Counted from the stretch's first letter, positions 17,628 to 27,021 are shown. The stretch: DNA of 64,000 nucleotides from Pseudarthrobacter sp. fls2-241-R2A-127 (GCF_030209355.1 NZ_JARVSF010000029.1:24396-88395), one strand, 5' to 3'. Numbers and translations are program-made. The notes: generated from the sequence alone by a model not told the origin.

Positions 17628-18359
17628 CTAGAGGTGCCGGAGGTAGCGTTCGGGCGAGTCCAGGAACGCCCGCCAGTTCGCCACCAGCTCCAGGTCGGCC
17701 CAGGATCTGGACCGCAACCCCCACGGCCCCACTTCCAGGATGGTGGCGCCGGGCAAGGCAGCCAGCAACGGCGAATGGGTGGACATGATCACCTGGGACC
17801 CGCCGCCGGCCAACAGCTCCTTCAGGACGGATAAGAGGCTCAGGCAGCCGCTGAAGGACAGCGCGGATTCCGGTTCGTCCAGGACCCAGAGCCCGGCCCC
17901 GGAAAAACGGTCCGCTGCCAGCTGCAGGAAGGATTCGCCATGGGACATGTCATGGAAGGGGATGTCCGGCGCAAACCTTCTGGGGTTCTCCTCCAGATAC
18001 GTGTACAGCCCGTGCATGGTCTCGGCGCGGAGGAAGTAGCCCCGCCGGGTGGCGCCGGCGTTCCGGACCAGCTGCAGGTGGTCCCCCAGGACTGATTCGG
18101 TGGGCCTGGTGGTGTGCCTGGCGCCTGTTGAGCCGCCCTCCGGGGAGAGGCCGTACGCCAGCGCGACAGCCTCCACCACCGTGGATTTTCCCGAGCCGTT
18201 CTCTCCCACCAGGATGGTGGCCGGGCCCAGGTCCAGCCCCTGGTTGAGGATCTGGGCCACCGGTGGCAGCGCGGCCGGCCACCGGGAGCGGTCCAGGACG
18301 TTTGAGGGGTCCTCTGCCAGCCGCCGGACCGGGTAGGTGCGCAGGGCCATGGGCCCCAT
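17628..18359 (-). CDS. AAA/ABC-type ATPase, predicted nuclease-associated or regulatory ATPase
   Basis: A 243-residue soluble ATPase with Walker A GENGSGKSTVVEAVA (about 52), signature-like MSHGESFLQLA, Walker B GLWVLDEPESALS, and H-loop STHSPLLAALPGATILEV. The compact form and STHSP ending match stand-alone COG3910-type ATPases, related to the ATPase parts of OLD/RecF proteins rather than to transporters. No partner gene is adjacent, so the role is unknown. Confidence 0.8.
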   Translation of the reverse strand: MGPMALRTYPVRRLAEDPSNVLDRSRWPAALPPVAQILNQGLDLGPATILVGENGSGKSTVVEAVALAYGLSPEGGSTGARHTTRPTESVLGDHLQLVRNAGATRRGYFLRAETMHGLYTYLEENPRRFAPDIPFHDMSHGESFLQLAADRFSGAGLWVLDEPESALSFSGCLSLLSVLKELLAGGGSQVIMSTHSPLLAALPGATILEVGPWGLRSRSWADLELVANWRAFLDSPERYLRHL

Positions 18360-18455
18360 TCTTGCAGGAAAAGTTTCTACCCAGCGTCACCCATCCATTT
18401 CGGGCTCCGCTCCGAATCGAACGGGAAGAGGTGTACCAAAGGCTAGGACGGGACT

Positions 18456-18752
18456 ATGGATGCCGTGGACCAGCAAGCCCTGACGGGGGCTGTCATTAAG
18501 GAGCAAGGGCTGGACATCGGGCAGTTGTGGCTCGAGTTCGTGGGGCTTGGCGGCGACGCCTCAGAACAGCTCATCCGGGCGTACTGCGCCGGCGAGGCGG
18601 CCTTGTCCGCGAAGGAGCGGGACGCCCTGGCGTTGGCTGTCAATGAGCACTGCGCAGCCCGGGGCCTTCCGCTCCGGGCGCCCCTGAGCAGTTCCGCCCT
18701 GCTCCTCCTGCAAAACCGGAAGGACTCCCAGCCGGGAGGCCTGCACGGCTAA
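18456..18752 (+). CDS. Small conserved hypothetical protein
   Basis: A 98-residue acidic, helical protein (MDAVDQQALTGAVIKEQGLDIGQLWLEFVGLGGDASEQLI) with a recognisable AGGACGGGACT ribosome site before ATG 18456. I do not recognise the family. It sits divergently from the ATPase gene and 50 bases before the esterase gene, so it could be co-transcribed with the latter. No motif suggests a function. Confidence 0.6.
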   Translation: MDAVDQQALTGAVIKEQGLDIGQLWLEFVGLGGDASEQLIRAYCAGEAALSAKERDALALAVNEHCAARGLPLRAPLSSSALLLLQNRKDSQPGGLHG

Positions 18753-18802
18753 GCAGGGCCCTGACGCCGCCTGGGCTTCGGCCACGACGTAACCTGTCAA
18801 CC

Positions 18803-20359
18803 ATGACCTTCCTCTCCACCCCCGCCGGTTCCATCCGCGGCGCCTCGCTTGGGGCTGACGGGACCACCGTCCACCGGTTCCTTGGCATCCCGTATGCCGG
18901 GCCGCCGTCGGGCGCCAACCGCTTCCGCCCACCCGTACCCGTGGAGCAGTGGGACGGAGTCCTGGACTGCACCGCAGCCGGGCCTGCGGCACCGCAAAAC
19001 CCGGAATCCCCGGCACCTCCGGGGGCCGTGCCCCGGAGATGGAGCGAGGACGGCTGCCTGAACCTGAACGTCTGGACGCCTGGAACGGGCAGCCCGGCAA
19101 TGCCGGTGATGGTTTGGATCCACGGCGGCGCCTACCTGCTGGGCGCCAACAGCGACGCCAGGTACGACGGCGCCAGGCTCGCCGCCGCGGCGGGCGCGGT
19201 GGTGGTGTCCATCAATTACCGGCTGGGCGCGCTCGGCTTCCTGCACTTGGCGGACCTGCTGGGCGAGGGCTATGAAGACTCGGGAAACCTCGCCCTGCTG
19301 GACCAGCTGGAGGCCCTTCGCTGGGTCCGCCGCAACATCGGCGCCTTCGGCGGCGACCCGGAGAACGTGACCATCTTCGGCGAGTCGGCAGGAGCCGCGG
19401 CAATTGGCACCCTGCTGGGGATGCCGGCGTCGGAAGGGCTGTTCCGCCGGGCCATCATGCAGAGCGGAACGGCCGAGCGGTACCGCCAACCGGAGGAATC
19501 CGCGCGGGTCAGCGCCGCGTTCCTTGAACTGTGCGGGCTGGCCCCTTCATCCGCAGCAGGGCTCCTCACCCTCCCGGTGGAACAGTTGCTGGCGGCACAA
19601 AAGGACCTCGAGAAGCGTTTCGCCGCGGCGTCCTATGCCGTCCCGCTGCCCTTCCAACCCACGCTGGGGACGCCGTCATTGCCGGTGCCGCCGCTGGACG
19701 CCGTCCGGAGCGGGGTGAACAGCGGTGTCGACCTGCTGATCGGAACCAACCTCAACGAGGGCTCGTTTGCCGTGGAGATGCGCCCACCTTCTCCGGCCGA
19801 CCCCGGCTACCCGGAGCGCGCCGCCGCAGTCCTGGCCGGGGCAGGGGTAACCGCCACCCATGCCGCCGGCTACACGGCCGCACTCATCCAGGAGCTCCAG
19901 CGGGAACCGGACGGCAAGGAACTCCTGGAATCCGCCATCGCCGACTCCCTTTACCGGCAGCCCAGCAACCGGCTCCTGGCTGCCCGCCGCGGAGCCGCGC
20001 ACGCCGGAGCCGAGGGGAAGAACTTTGCCTACCTGTTCACGTGGCGCAGCCCGGCCATGGGCGGCAAGCTTGGTGCGTGCCATGCGCTGGAGATCCCGTT
20101 CGTCTTCCGGCACCTGGACGCGCCGGAAGCCGCCTTCCTCACCCGGGGCCGGGCCCCGGGTGAGCTCGGCGAAGCCATGAGCGGGGCGTGGGCGTCCTTT
20201 GCGCGGACAGGATCACCGGGCACGGCACAGCTCGCGTGGCCCGAGTACGGGCAGGAACACAGCACCATGGTGTTCGACGACGAGACGCGCCTTGAGGCCG
20301 ACCCGCGCGGCGGGATACGCGCGTTCTTTGAGTCCGTCAGCCCGCTGCCAACGCGTTGA
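18803..20359 (+). CDS. Type-B carboxylesterase/lipase family protein
   Basis: A 518-residue alpha/beta hydrolase. Oxyanion loop HGGAYLLGAN (about 108), nucleophile elbow FGESAGAAA (about 193), an acidic region NLNEGSF, and the catalytic His in GACHALEIPFVF (about 430) are all present. The N-terminal pattern GIPYAGPPSGANRFRPP is the standard type-B esterase opening. No signal peptide, so it is cytoplasmic and probably acts on small esters. Its 3' end overlaps the convergent SRPBCC gene by 23 bases. Confidence 0.9.
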   Translation: MTFLSTPAGSIRGASLGADGTTVHRFLGIPYAGPPSGANRFRPPVPVEQWDGVLDCTAAGPAAPQNPESPAPPGAVPRRWSEDGCLNLNVWTPGTGSPAMPVMVWIHGGAYLLGANSDARYDGARLAAAAGAVVVSINYRLGALGFLHLADLLGEGYEDSGNLALLDQLEALRWVRRNIGAFGGDPENVTIFGESAGAAAIGTLLGMPASEGLFRRAIMQSGTAERYRQPEESARVSAAFLELCGLAPSSAAGLLTLPVEQLLAAQKDLEKRFAAASYAVPLPFQPTLGTPSLPVPPLDAVRSGVNSGVDLLIGTNLNEGSFAVEMRPPSPADPGYPERAAAVLAGAGVTATHAAGYTAALIQELQREPDGKELLESAIADSLYRQPSNRLLAARRGAAHAGAEGKNFAYLFTWRSPAMGGKLGACHALEIPFVFRHLDAPEAAFLTRGRAPGELGEAMSGAWASFARTGSPGTAQLAWPEYGQEHSTMVFDDETRLEADPRGGIRAFFESVSPLPTR

Positions 20360-20777
20360 GCGTGTCCCGGATGCCGTTCAGCGCGGGGTCGCGCAGTGAA
20401 TTAAAGGCGGGCTTCAGCAGCGGCTGGATGATCTTGGCGGGTCCGTTGATGCTGAACTCGGCGGTGTAGGTGACCACCGAACCGGCCCCGCCGGGGCTGA
20501 CGTCGATCGAGTCGTACGAGGTGACGGTCTTGTTTTCGCCCCGGAGCTTGATGTGGTTCTGCGAGAGCTCGATGACCTCGTAGGTCAGGGCCTGGCGTTT
20601 GCCGCGGAACTCGGATTCGGCGTGGTACTTGTGCCCCACAGCCACCGGTCCCGGCGTGATCTTGTCCATGACAGGAGTATTGGGGTCCCATGCGCTGGTG
20701 TTCTCGAACTCACTGAGGAAGGCGAATGCCTTCTCCGCGGACAGGTTGGTTTCCACACTTCCGGTGACTGTGATCAT
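20337..20777 (-). CDS. SRPBCC (START-like/polyketide cyclase) family protein
   Basis: A 146-residue single-domain protein beginning MITVTGSVETNLSAEKAFAFLSEFENTSAWDPNT, the standard opening of the SRPBCC hydrophobic-ligand fold, ending with an amphipathic helix. Members bind lipids or cyclise or carry hydrophobic compounds; the actual ligand is unknown. The ATG at 20777 starts the first beta strand and fits family length; the frame is open further upstream but unlike the family. Confidence 0.85.
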   Translation of the reverse strand: MITVTGSVETNLSAEKAFAFLSEFENTSAWDPNTPVMDKITPGPVAVGHKYHAESEFRGKRQALTYEVIELSQNHIKLRGENKTVTSYDSIDVSPGGAGSVVTYTAEFSINGPAKIIQPLLKPAFNSLRDPALNGIRDTLNALAAG

Positions 20778-20838
20778 CACCCCAGTGTAGGAGTACCACG
20801 GAGCCAGATGGCGGCCATTTTGCGGTGCGGCCCCGGGT

Positions 20839-20867
20839 GGTCCCGGCCTGCGGGCCACGCCGGGACC
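20839..20867 (-). terminator. Stem-loop downstream of the amidohydrolase gene
   Basis: Nine-bp perfect arms (GGTCCCGGC/GCCGGGACC) with an 11-base loop, eleven bases after the amidohydrolase stop on the minus strand. GC-rich without a clear U-tract. Confidence 0.5.
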
Positions 20868-20877
20868 GCCGCCCCGG

Positions 20878-22518
20878 CTACCGGGCGGCCGCCACCGAAA
20901 GATGCTGTGGCTGGCCGGCGACGACCGTGGCGAGTACTCGCCCCATCGCCAGGTCATCGGGTGCCGCCGTCAGCGGGTCAACATCGAAGACCGTGAAATC
21001 GGCGCGTTTGCCCACAGCGACGGAGCCGGCGACCTGCCACTCCCCCGCAGCCTTGGCCGCATGGGAGGTGTAGCCCTCCAGTGCCTGCCTGGCGCTGAGG
21101 GCCTGGCCCGGCACGATCGGCTGTTCCTGCGGGTGCCCGGACCGGCGTCGCAACTGTGCGTCGGCCAGGATCGGCAGCGGTTCAAACGGCGCCACGGGCC
21201 AGTCGGAACCGAGTGCAAGCGATACGCCCGCGGCCCGCAGGTCGGCGCACCGCCAGCCGCGGTCCGCTCGTTCCTTTCCCAGTCGGCGCGACCAGTTGTC
21301 GGTCTGGTCCGCGCGCGAATAGTGCGTACAGTGGCTGGGCTGCATGCTCGCGATCAGGCCCGACTCCGCGAACCGCCCGATCAGGGGGTCCGGGACGGTT
21401 TCGATGTGTTCAATCCGGTGCGGAGCCCGCGGCAGGCCGGCCGGAAGGGCCTCAAAGGCAGCGAGGACGGCCGCCACGCCGGCGTCGCCGATGGCATGGG
21501 TGGCCGTGGGAATCCCCCGGCCGGCAAAGAACCGGATGGCCCGTGCGTACTCCGCCGGGCTCGGCCAAAAGGGTGCCGTGGACTGTCCCTGGCTGTCCGG
21601 TTCGAACAGCCAGGCAGTGCCGTTGTCCACGGTACCGTCAACAAACAGTTTGATGCCGGCCACTTCCCACCGGTTCCCGCGCACCGTCCCCACCTGTGCT
21701 GCGAGGCGCCGCCAGTCCTCCTCGCGGCTGCCGGGCATGCACCAGGGTGAAATGCGCACGCGCAGCGGCAGTCCACCGTCATCCTGTCCGCTTTCGAGTG
21801 CGGCCAGGAGCTCCAGGGTTTCCCCGCCGCAGTCCATGATGTGGATGCCCGTCAGGCCTGCCCTGGAAAACCCCGCAAAGACCTCGGCCAGCCGCTGCTT
21901 CCGCTCCTCGAACGTTTCCGCGGGCATGTGCGCCAGGACAAGGTCGAGTGCGGCGGCCTCGAGCAGCAGGCCGGTGGGCTTGCCGCTGCCGTCGCAGACC
22001 ACTTCGGCGGCCTGGTCGAATTCGCGCGGCCCGGTGACGCCGGCAATGTCCAGTGCCGCGCTGCTGGCGAGCGCCGAGTGGGCATCGAACAGCCGCAGCA
22101 GGGCCGGCCGGCCGCCCACTACGTCGTCGATCAGTTCACGGTGGGGCTGTGCTGAGCCAAAGGCGTTCGGGTCAAGGCCCCAGGCACGGACCCATTCCCC
22201 GGCCGGGGTTGCGACCGTTTCCGCCCGCAGCAGGGCGCGGACGGTGGCGAGATCGGCCACACCCGAAAGATCGCAGCCCCGGGTCATGTCCAGCCCCATG
22301 ACGGGGTGGACATGGCAGTCCACCAGGCCCGGGGTAAGCACGGCGTCCCCGAAATCGATGAGGTTCACGGCCTTTCCCCAGCCTTCCGCTTCCTTCCGGG
22401 TCCCGATGGCTTCAATCAGGCCGCCCCGTATGGCCACGGCCTGCGGGGCCGGCCCGGCGGAGTCTTCCGGGTCCATGGTGTGGATGGTGCCGGCAAGGAT
22501 GATGAGGTCAGGATTCAT
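20878..22518 (-). CDS. Amidohydrolase family protein (YtcJ-like)
   Basis: A metal-dependent hydrolase of about 546 residues. N-terminal beta-sandwich MNPDLIILAGTIHTMDPED, metal His pair in LVDCHVHPVMGLD, later metal ligands in TATHAIGDAG and HRIEHIE, catalytic Asp region ALGSDWPVAPFEPL. This is the YtcJ/exoenzyme-regulatory-type subgroup, whose members hydrolyse varied amides. I use the ATG at 22518, which overlaps the permease stop by 11 bases; a TTG at 22536 is less likely. Tightly coupled to the APC permease, so it probably degrades what that imports. Confidence 0.88.
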   Translation of the reverse strand: MNPDLIILAGTIHTMDPEDSAGPAPQAVAIRGGLIEAIGTRKEAEGWGKAVNLIDFGDAVLTPGLVDCHVHPVMGLDMTRGCDLSGVADLATVRALLRAETVATPAGEWVRAWGLDPNAFGSAQPHRELIDDVVGGRPALLRLFDAHSALASSAALDIAGVTGPREFDQAAEVVCDGSGKPTGLLLEAAALDLVLAHMPAETFEERKQRLAEVFAGFSRAGLTGIHIMDCGGETLELLAALESGQDDGGLPLRVRISPWCMPGSREEDWRRLAAQVGTVRGNRWEVAGIKLFVDGTVDNGTAWLFEPDSQGQSTAPFWPSPAEYARAIRFFAGRGIPTATHAIGDAGVAAVLAAFEALPAGLPRAPHRIEHIETVPDPLIGRFAESGLIASMQPSHCTHYSRADQTDNWSRRLGKERADRGWRCADLRAAGVSLALGSDWPVAPFEPLPILADAQLRRRSGHPQEQPIVPGQALSARQALEGYTSHAAKAAGEWQVAGSVAVGKRADFTVFDVDPLTAAPDDLAMGRVLATVVAGQPQHLSVAAAR

Positions 22519-23965
22519 GGGTTTCAAAGCTTCCAATGCGGTTGAAGGTGCCGGGGCGGCGGCGGCGCAGCCAGCGGGCGGCCAGCAGTCCGCCGGCGAA
22601 GACCACAGGCGTGACGAGGATCAAGATTGTGTTGGTCAAGGCGTCGGCCGCGGTGAGGAGCTCGATGTTCAGTGCGATGAGCAGGACGACGCCGAAAAGC
22701 AGGACGGCCGAGACGAGGCTGAGCGGGGCCAGGAGTTTATTGGCGGCCGCGAGCGGGTTCCGGCGAAGGTACAGGAATGCTGCCACCGAAACCAGGCCTT
22801 GGAGGGCCACGATGCCGAAGATGCCGGGGGTGTTCACCCAGATGAGGAGCTGCTGGTAGGGATCCGCATTCAGGAGGGCGCAGATGGTGATCACGGCAGC
22901 CGCCAGCAGGCTCTGCAGCTGCCCGGCCCGGTGCGGGGACCGGAAACGGGAGTGGGTGCGGCCCAGGAAAGCGGGCAGGACGCCGTCTTTGGCGAGCATG
23001 TAGACGTAGCGGTTGATGGCGTTGTGGAAGGCCAGTTGGGACGCGTAGACGCTGGTCACGATCAGGACGTACATCGCGGTCTCGGCCCAGGGCCCCACGT
23101 ACTGCCCAATGGTCTGGAAGAACATTCCGCCGGACAGCTCCCCGGCGGCGGCAACCACCTGGTCCTCGCCGAAGGCCTGGATGACGGTCCAGACAATGAA
23201 GGCGTAGAAGGCGGACATGAACCCCACTGCGATGTACATGGCCCGCGGCACGGACTTGTCCGGGTTGCGGGCCTCGGCGCGGTAAAGCACGGTGGACTCA
23301 AATCCCATGAAGGCGGCAAAGCAGATGCCCAGGATCGCCAGGACACCGGGGCCGAAGGCCTGCTCCGGGCTGAAGGAGCCAAAGCTTATTCCGTGCGCCC
23401 CACCGCTGCCAAGGATGCCTGCGCCCATCACACCCAGGATGCCGGTCTCGGCGACAAGCAGGACGCCGAGCACTTTGGCGCCGACGTCGATCCCGCGGTA
23501 CCCGAGGAACCAGACCGCCGCGACGGCTGCCAGGGCCACGGCGGGCCACGGGACATCGAGGCCAAAGAGGACTTGCAGCATGTCGTGGGTCTGTACGGCG
23601 AAGAGCCCGTATACGCCGATCTGGAGGCAGTTGTAGGAAATGATCGCCAGGATGGCCGAGGCCAGGCCCACGGTCTTGCCCAGGGAAATCGAAATGTACG
23701 TGTAGAAGCCACCGGAGGCTTTGACGTGCCGCGTCATGGCCATGAACCCAATGGCGAAGAGGGTCAGCACGATGCCGGCCAGGAGGTAGCCGGCCGGGGC
23801 GCCGATGCCCGCTACTCCGATCGCCACCGGGGCTACGCCCGCCATCACTGTCAGGGGTGCTGCCGCCGAGATCACCAGGAAGGCGATGCCTCCGGTTCCC
23901 AGGGCATTGCGTTTGAGCGCGCCGTCCGCGGACGGCGTCTTTGGCTTGGTTTTGGTCTCGGACAA
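22508..23965 (-). CDS. APC-family amino acid / amine permease
   Basis: A 485-residue integral membrane protein with twelve hydrophobic segments. The N-terminus (LKRNALGTGGIAFLVISAAAPLTVMAGVAPVAIGVAGIGAP) shows the broken first helix of the amino acid-polyamine-organocation fold, and HVKASGGFYTYIS is the conserved helix-3 region. Substrate unknown, possibly an amino acid, amine or amide. First gene of a two-gene unit with the amidohydrolase, with a palindromic operator 28 bases upstream of its start. Confidence 0.9.
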   Translation of the reverse strand: MSETKTKPKTPSADGALKRNALGTGGIAFLVISAAAPLTVMAGVAPVAIGVAGIGAPAGYLLAGIVLTLFAIGFMAMTRHVKASGGFYTYISISLGKTVGLASAILAIISYNCLQIGVYGLFAVQTHDMLQVLFGLDVPWPAVALAAVAAVWFLGYRGIDVGAKVLGVLLVAETGILGVMGAGILGSGGAHGISFGSFSPEQAFGPGVLAILGICFAAFMGFESTVLYRAEARNPDKSVPRAMYIAVGFMSAFYAFIVWTVIQAFGEDQVVAAAGELSGGMFFQTIGQYVGPWAETAMYVLIVTSVYASQLAFHNAINRYVYMLAKDGVLPAFLGRTHSRFRSPHRAGQLQSLLAAAVITICALLNADPYQQLLIWVNTPGIFGIVALQGLVSVAAFLYLRRNPLAAANKLLAPLSLVSAVLLFGVVLLIALNIELLTAADALTNTILILVTPVVFAGGLLAARWLRRRRPGTFNRIGSFETHES

Positions 23966-23992
23966 AGCTCGGTCCTTTCTTGGAAGCCCACT

Positions 23993-24013
23993 TAAACGAA
24001 AGGCTTTCGTTTA
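23993..24013. promoter_or_regulatory. TetR-type palindromic operator
   Basis: Perfect inverted repeat, arms TAAACGAAAG and CTTTCGTTTA around a single central G, located 28 bases before the permease start and about 105 bases before the divergent TetR gene. Size and position are typical of an operator for the neighbouring TetR protein. Confidence 0.8.
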
Positions 24014-24117
24014 GTATGAAACCAAGTGGCCTGGAGCACAACAGTTTTTTTGGCTGCGGCAGATATGTGACGGGGCAGTAGGCTGGAGCGGATGTCCGAA
24101 CGCAGTCAGGAGAACCG

Positions 24118-24726
24118 ATGGGACGCCCCCTCCTCCCCTTGATTTCAGTGGAGGCCATCACCACGGCCGCACTGGAACTGGTCGATGAGAGCGGGGATTT
24201 CAGCTTCCCCAAGCTTGCCAAGCGGATCGGCGTCAGCCAGTCCTCGATCTACAACCACGTCAGCGGCCGGGACCAGATCCTGGAACTGCTGAGGCACCGG
24301 ATCATCACCGAGGAGCCGTATCCGCCGGTCGACCACCAGGACTGGGAAGCTGCCCTGCGGACACTGATCCGCACATACCGGGACGCGTTTGCCCGCCATC
24401 CGCGGCTGGCACCCCTGATGGTGCTGCAGTCCATCACCGATGCCGATGTCATCGGGCTGTATGAGGACCTTGCGCTGGCACTGGAAGCAGCCGGCTTCAA
24501 GGGGCGGGAGGTGGTGTCGGCCATTTCGACCATCGACAGCTTCGCCCTCGGGGCGGCGCTGGACCTCGCCGCCCCGGACGTTGTGTGGGATCCGCCGGAG
24601 GAGGGCTACCCCGCGCTCAAGCGCGCCCTGGGGTTCGCCGGGCCGCCCGCGGACCGCGGAAACCACGCCTTCGATTTTGGGCTGGACGTGATCATCGGCG
24701 GGCTGCGCGCGAAGCTGGGCGGCTGA
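24118..24726 (+). CDS. TetR/AcrR-family transcriptional regulator
   Basis: A 202-residue repressor. Helix-turn-helix at about residues 25-50 (FSFPKLAKRIGVSQSSIYNHVSGRDQILELLR), followed by an all-helical ligand domain of the TetR_C type (PRLAPLMVLQSITDADVIGLYEDL). Divergent from the permease-amidohydrolase unit, with a 21-bp palindrome between them, so it most likely represses that unit and perhaps itself. The inducer is probably the imported amine/amide. Confidence 0.9.
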   Translation: MGRPLLPLISVEAITTAALELVDESGDFSFPKLAKRIGVSQSSIYNHVSGRDQILELLRHRIITEEPYPPVDHQDWEAALRTLIRTYRDAFARHPRLAPLMVLQSITDADVIGLYEDLALALEAAGFKGREVVSAISTIDSFALGAALDLAAPDVVWDPPEEGYPALKRALGFAGPPADRGNHAFDFGLDVIIGGLRAKLGG

Positions 24727-24755
24727 ACTCAGTCCAGCTTCGAAGCCGGGGCTGC

Positions 24756-25226
24756 TTAGCAGCCCTCGAAGTCGGTGAGGACCTTGACCTTGCCCGCGGA
24801 GGCCGACGCCGGATCGAACGTGTAGCCGATCCATTCCCTGGCGAGGCGGCGGGCGAGTTCGATGCCCACCACGCGCTGGCCCATGGTGAGGACCTGGCAG
24901 TCATTGGAGAGGATGGACCGCTCCACCGAGAAGGAATCGTGGGCTGCGGTGGCGCGGATGCCGTCCACTTTGTTGGCGGCGATGGCAACGCCGATTCCGG
25001 TACCGCAGAACAGGATGGCCCGGTCAGCGGCGCCGTCCCGGATCATTTCCCCGGCAGTGATGCCCACGTACGGGTAGGGCCTGGTGAAGTCCTCCGGCGC
25101 ATCGCTCCGGTTGACGCCGATGTCGATGACTTCGCTGACGCGCGGATCGTTCCGCAGGTCAGCCAGGACCTTGTCCTTATAGTCCACGCCCGCTTCATCG
25201 GCGCCCACAATGAGCCGCAGCCCCAT
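24756..25226 (-). CDS. RpiB/LacAB-family sugar-phosphate isomerase
   Basis: A 156-residue aldose-ketose phosphate isomerase. The active-site motif ILFCGTGIGVAIAANKVDGIRA contains the catalytic Cys and the GTGIG anion hole, and AAHDSFSVE carries the conserved His. Family members isomerise ribose/ribulose 5-phosphate, tagatose 6-phosphate or D-erythrulose 4-phosphate to D-erythrose 4-phosphate. Placement directly after the DAK kinase gene favours the tetrulose reaction, by analogy with mycobacterial tetritol catabolism. ATG at 25226 with GGAAGGAAACACC upstream; 17 bases from the kinase stop. Confidence 0.88.
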   Translation of the reverse strand: MGLRLIVGADEAGVDYKDKVLADLRNDPRVSEVIDIGVNRSDAPEDFTRPYPYVGITAGEMIRDGAADRAILFCGTGIGVAIAANKVDGIRATAAHDSFSVERSILSNDCQVLTMGQRVVGIELARRLAREWIGYTFDPASASAGKVKVLTDFEGC

Positions 25227-25243
25227 GGTGTTTCCTTCCGTTG

Positions 25244-26989
25244 TCATTGCCTGGCTCCCGCCGGAGCGGTGCTGGTGGTGGTGAAATGCGGTCCCATGAC
25301 GGCGAAGACCATGGCGAGGGACGTGGCGCCGGGATCGGCCGTGCCCAGGCTCTTCTCCGCCAGCGGACGGGCGCGGCCCTTGAGGGGCAGCAGGTCGGAG
25401 GTTGCCTCCGCCGCGGCAGCGGCTTCGCGGGCAGCGTCCTGCCAGGCCAGGCCCGGCTCGGCGCCGTTGGCCACCGCGCGGCTGAACGTGGAAGCGAACG
25501 GCAGCAGCGCGTCCACCATGGTCTTGTCGCCGATTTCGGCCTTGCCCAGTTGCACGATGCGGTCCGCGAACGCCGTCACGGCGGCCGTGAGGACGGCAGC
25601 CTCGGGTGCGGAGGCGTTTCCTACCGTCTCGCCGAAGGAGCGGAGGCCGGCGCCCCAGAGGACTCCGGAGGTGCCGCCGGCTTTGTCGGCCCAGGCGTCC
25701 CCGGCCGCAGCCAGTACGTCGCCGGCACCTGCCCCGGCGGCCAACGCGGCGGATGCTGCGGCAGTGGCTGCATCCACTCCGCGGACCATGCCGCGGCCAT
25801 GGTCGCCATCGCCGGCGATGGCATCCATCCGGCCCAGCCGATCCTCTGCCTCGTGCAGCAGGGAACGCGCCGCACCAATGGCCTCGACGCAGGCCACGGC
25901 GTATGCACGGGAGGCGTCCGTGGCGACGTACGCGGCCTGGTCGGCGCCGTCGTCGTCCACTTCCCGGGCGCCCAAAGCGCCCGTTTCCCGGGCAGCGGTG
26001 CCCCGACGGTACGCGGGGGTCTCCGCGGGGGCTGCCCACAGTGGTTCCAGTTCCTCATCAAGCCAGGTGACGGTCAGCGAGACGCCGGCCATGTCCAGGC
26101 TGGTGACCAGCTCTCCGACCTCAGGCATCACGATCGTGTAGCCGGCGGCGCGCAGCAGCGGCGCCACGGTTCCCCAGAGGACGAAGAGTTCCTCGTGCTT
26201 GGTCGAGCCGAGCCCGTTGAGGATCACGGCGATCCGCTTCCCGGCGGTGGGCGGTGTTTCGGCGAGGACCCGGGCCACCAGTTCGTGCCCGAGGTCCTTG
26301 GCGGAGGGCAGGTCGGTGTCGTGCAGGCCCGGTTCGCCGTGGATGCCCAAGCCCAGGCCCATCTGGCCCTCGGAAAGGGTGAACAAGGGTGATTGGGCGC
26401 CCGGGAAGGTGCACCCGGCAAAGGCACTGCCGATGGTGCGGGTGAGCTCGTTGGCCTTGCGGCCCAGGCGGACCACCTCGGCCAGGTCCGCGCCGCCCTC
26501 GGCAGCCGCGCCCATAACCTTGAAGACCGTGAAATCACCGGCGATGCCGCGGCGTTTGGCGGATTCCGACGGCGCGGCGCTGGCGATGTCGTCAGTCACC
26601 AGGACGTTCTCCACGGCGATGCCCTCGGCGGCCAGCCGTTCGCTGGCCATGCCGAAGTTCATCACGTCTCCGGCGTAGTTGCCGTAGGTGAAGACGACGC
26701 CGGCACCGGACTCGGCGGCCTTGGCGACGGCGTAGGCCTGCTGGGCCGAGGGTGAGGTGAAGATGTTGCCCACCACCGCACCGTCGGCGAAGCCCGCTCC
26801 GATCAGTCCGGCGAAGGCCGGGTAGTGCCCGGAGCCGCCGCCAGCGAGGACGGCAACCTTGGGCTTTGCCGGCCGGAAACGGCGGACGGCGCCGCCGGGA
26901 ACCTGCCGGACCAGGTCAGAGTGCACATCGCAGAATCCGGCGAGGGCTTCCTCGGCGAAGTCTGATGGGTCGTTGAAGATCTTTGTCAT
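25244..26989 (-). CDS. DAK-family ketose kinase, fused DhaK-DhaL (dihydroxyacetone/erythrulose kinase type)
   Basis: A 581-residue ATP-dependent kinase. The DhaK domain (1 to about 330) has AVLAGGGSGHYPAFAGLIG and the substrate-linking His217 in GLGIHGEPG, which binds short ketoses as a hemiaminal. The DhaL domain (about 370-570) has the ATP/Mg motif DAIAGDGDHGRGM and ends GTADPGATSLAMVF. Known single-chain relatives phosphorylate dihydroxyacetone, D- or L-erythrulose. Within this cluster a four-carbon ketose, or apulose, is the likely substrate. Coding continues without gaps to the RpiB-like gene. Confidence 0.92.
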   Translation of the reverse strand: MTKIFNDPSDFAEEALAGFCDVHSDLVRQVPGGAVRRFRPAKPKVAVLAGGGSGHYPAFAGLIGAGFADGAVVGNIFTSPSAQQAYAVAKAAESGAGVVFTYGNYAGDVMNFGMASERLAAEGIAVENVLVTDDIASAAPSESAKRRGIAGDFTVFKVMGAAAEGGADLAEVVRLGRKANELTRTIGSAFAGCTFPGAQSPLFTLSEGQMGLGLGIHGEPGLHDTDLPSAKDLGHELVARVLAETPPTAGKRIAVILNGLGSTKHEELFVLWGTVAPLLRAAGYTIVMPEVGELVTSLDMAGVSLTVTWLDEELEPLWAAPAETPAYRRGTAARETGALGAREVDDDGADQAAYVATDASRAYAVACVEAIGAARSLLHEAEDRLGRMDAIAGDGDHGRGMVRGVDAATAAASAALAAGAGAGDVLAAAGDAWADKAGGTSGVLWGAGLRSFGETVGNASAPEAAVLTAAVTAFADRIVQLGKAEIGDKTMVDALLPFASTFSRAVANGAEPGLAWQDAAREAAAAAEATSDLLPLKGRARPLAEKSLGTADPGATSLAMVFAVMGPHFTTTSTAPAGARQ

Positions 26990-27021
26990 GGTGGGGCTTT
27001 CTGGCGCTGCCGGGACGACTG

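Noticed and set aside
21344..23995. Long plus-strand open frame opposite amidohydrolase and permease
   Set aside because: Antisense shadow; repetitive Asp/Gly-rich translation, and both opposite genes are well-supported families.
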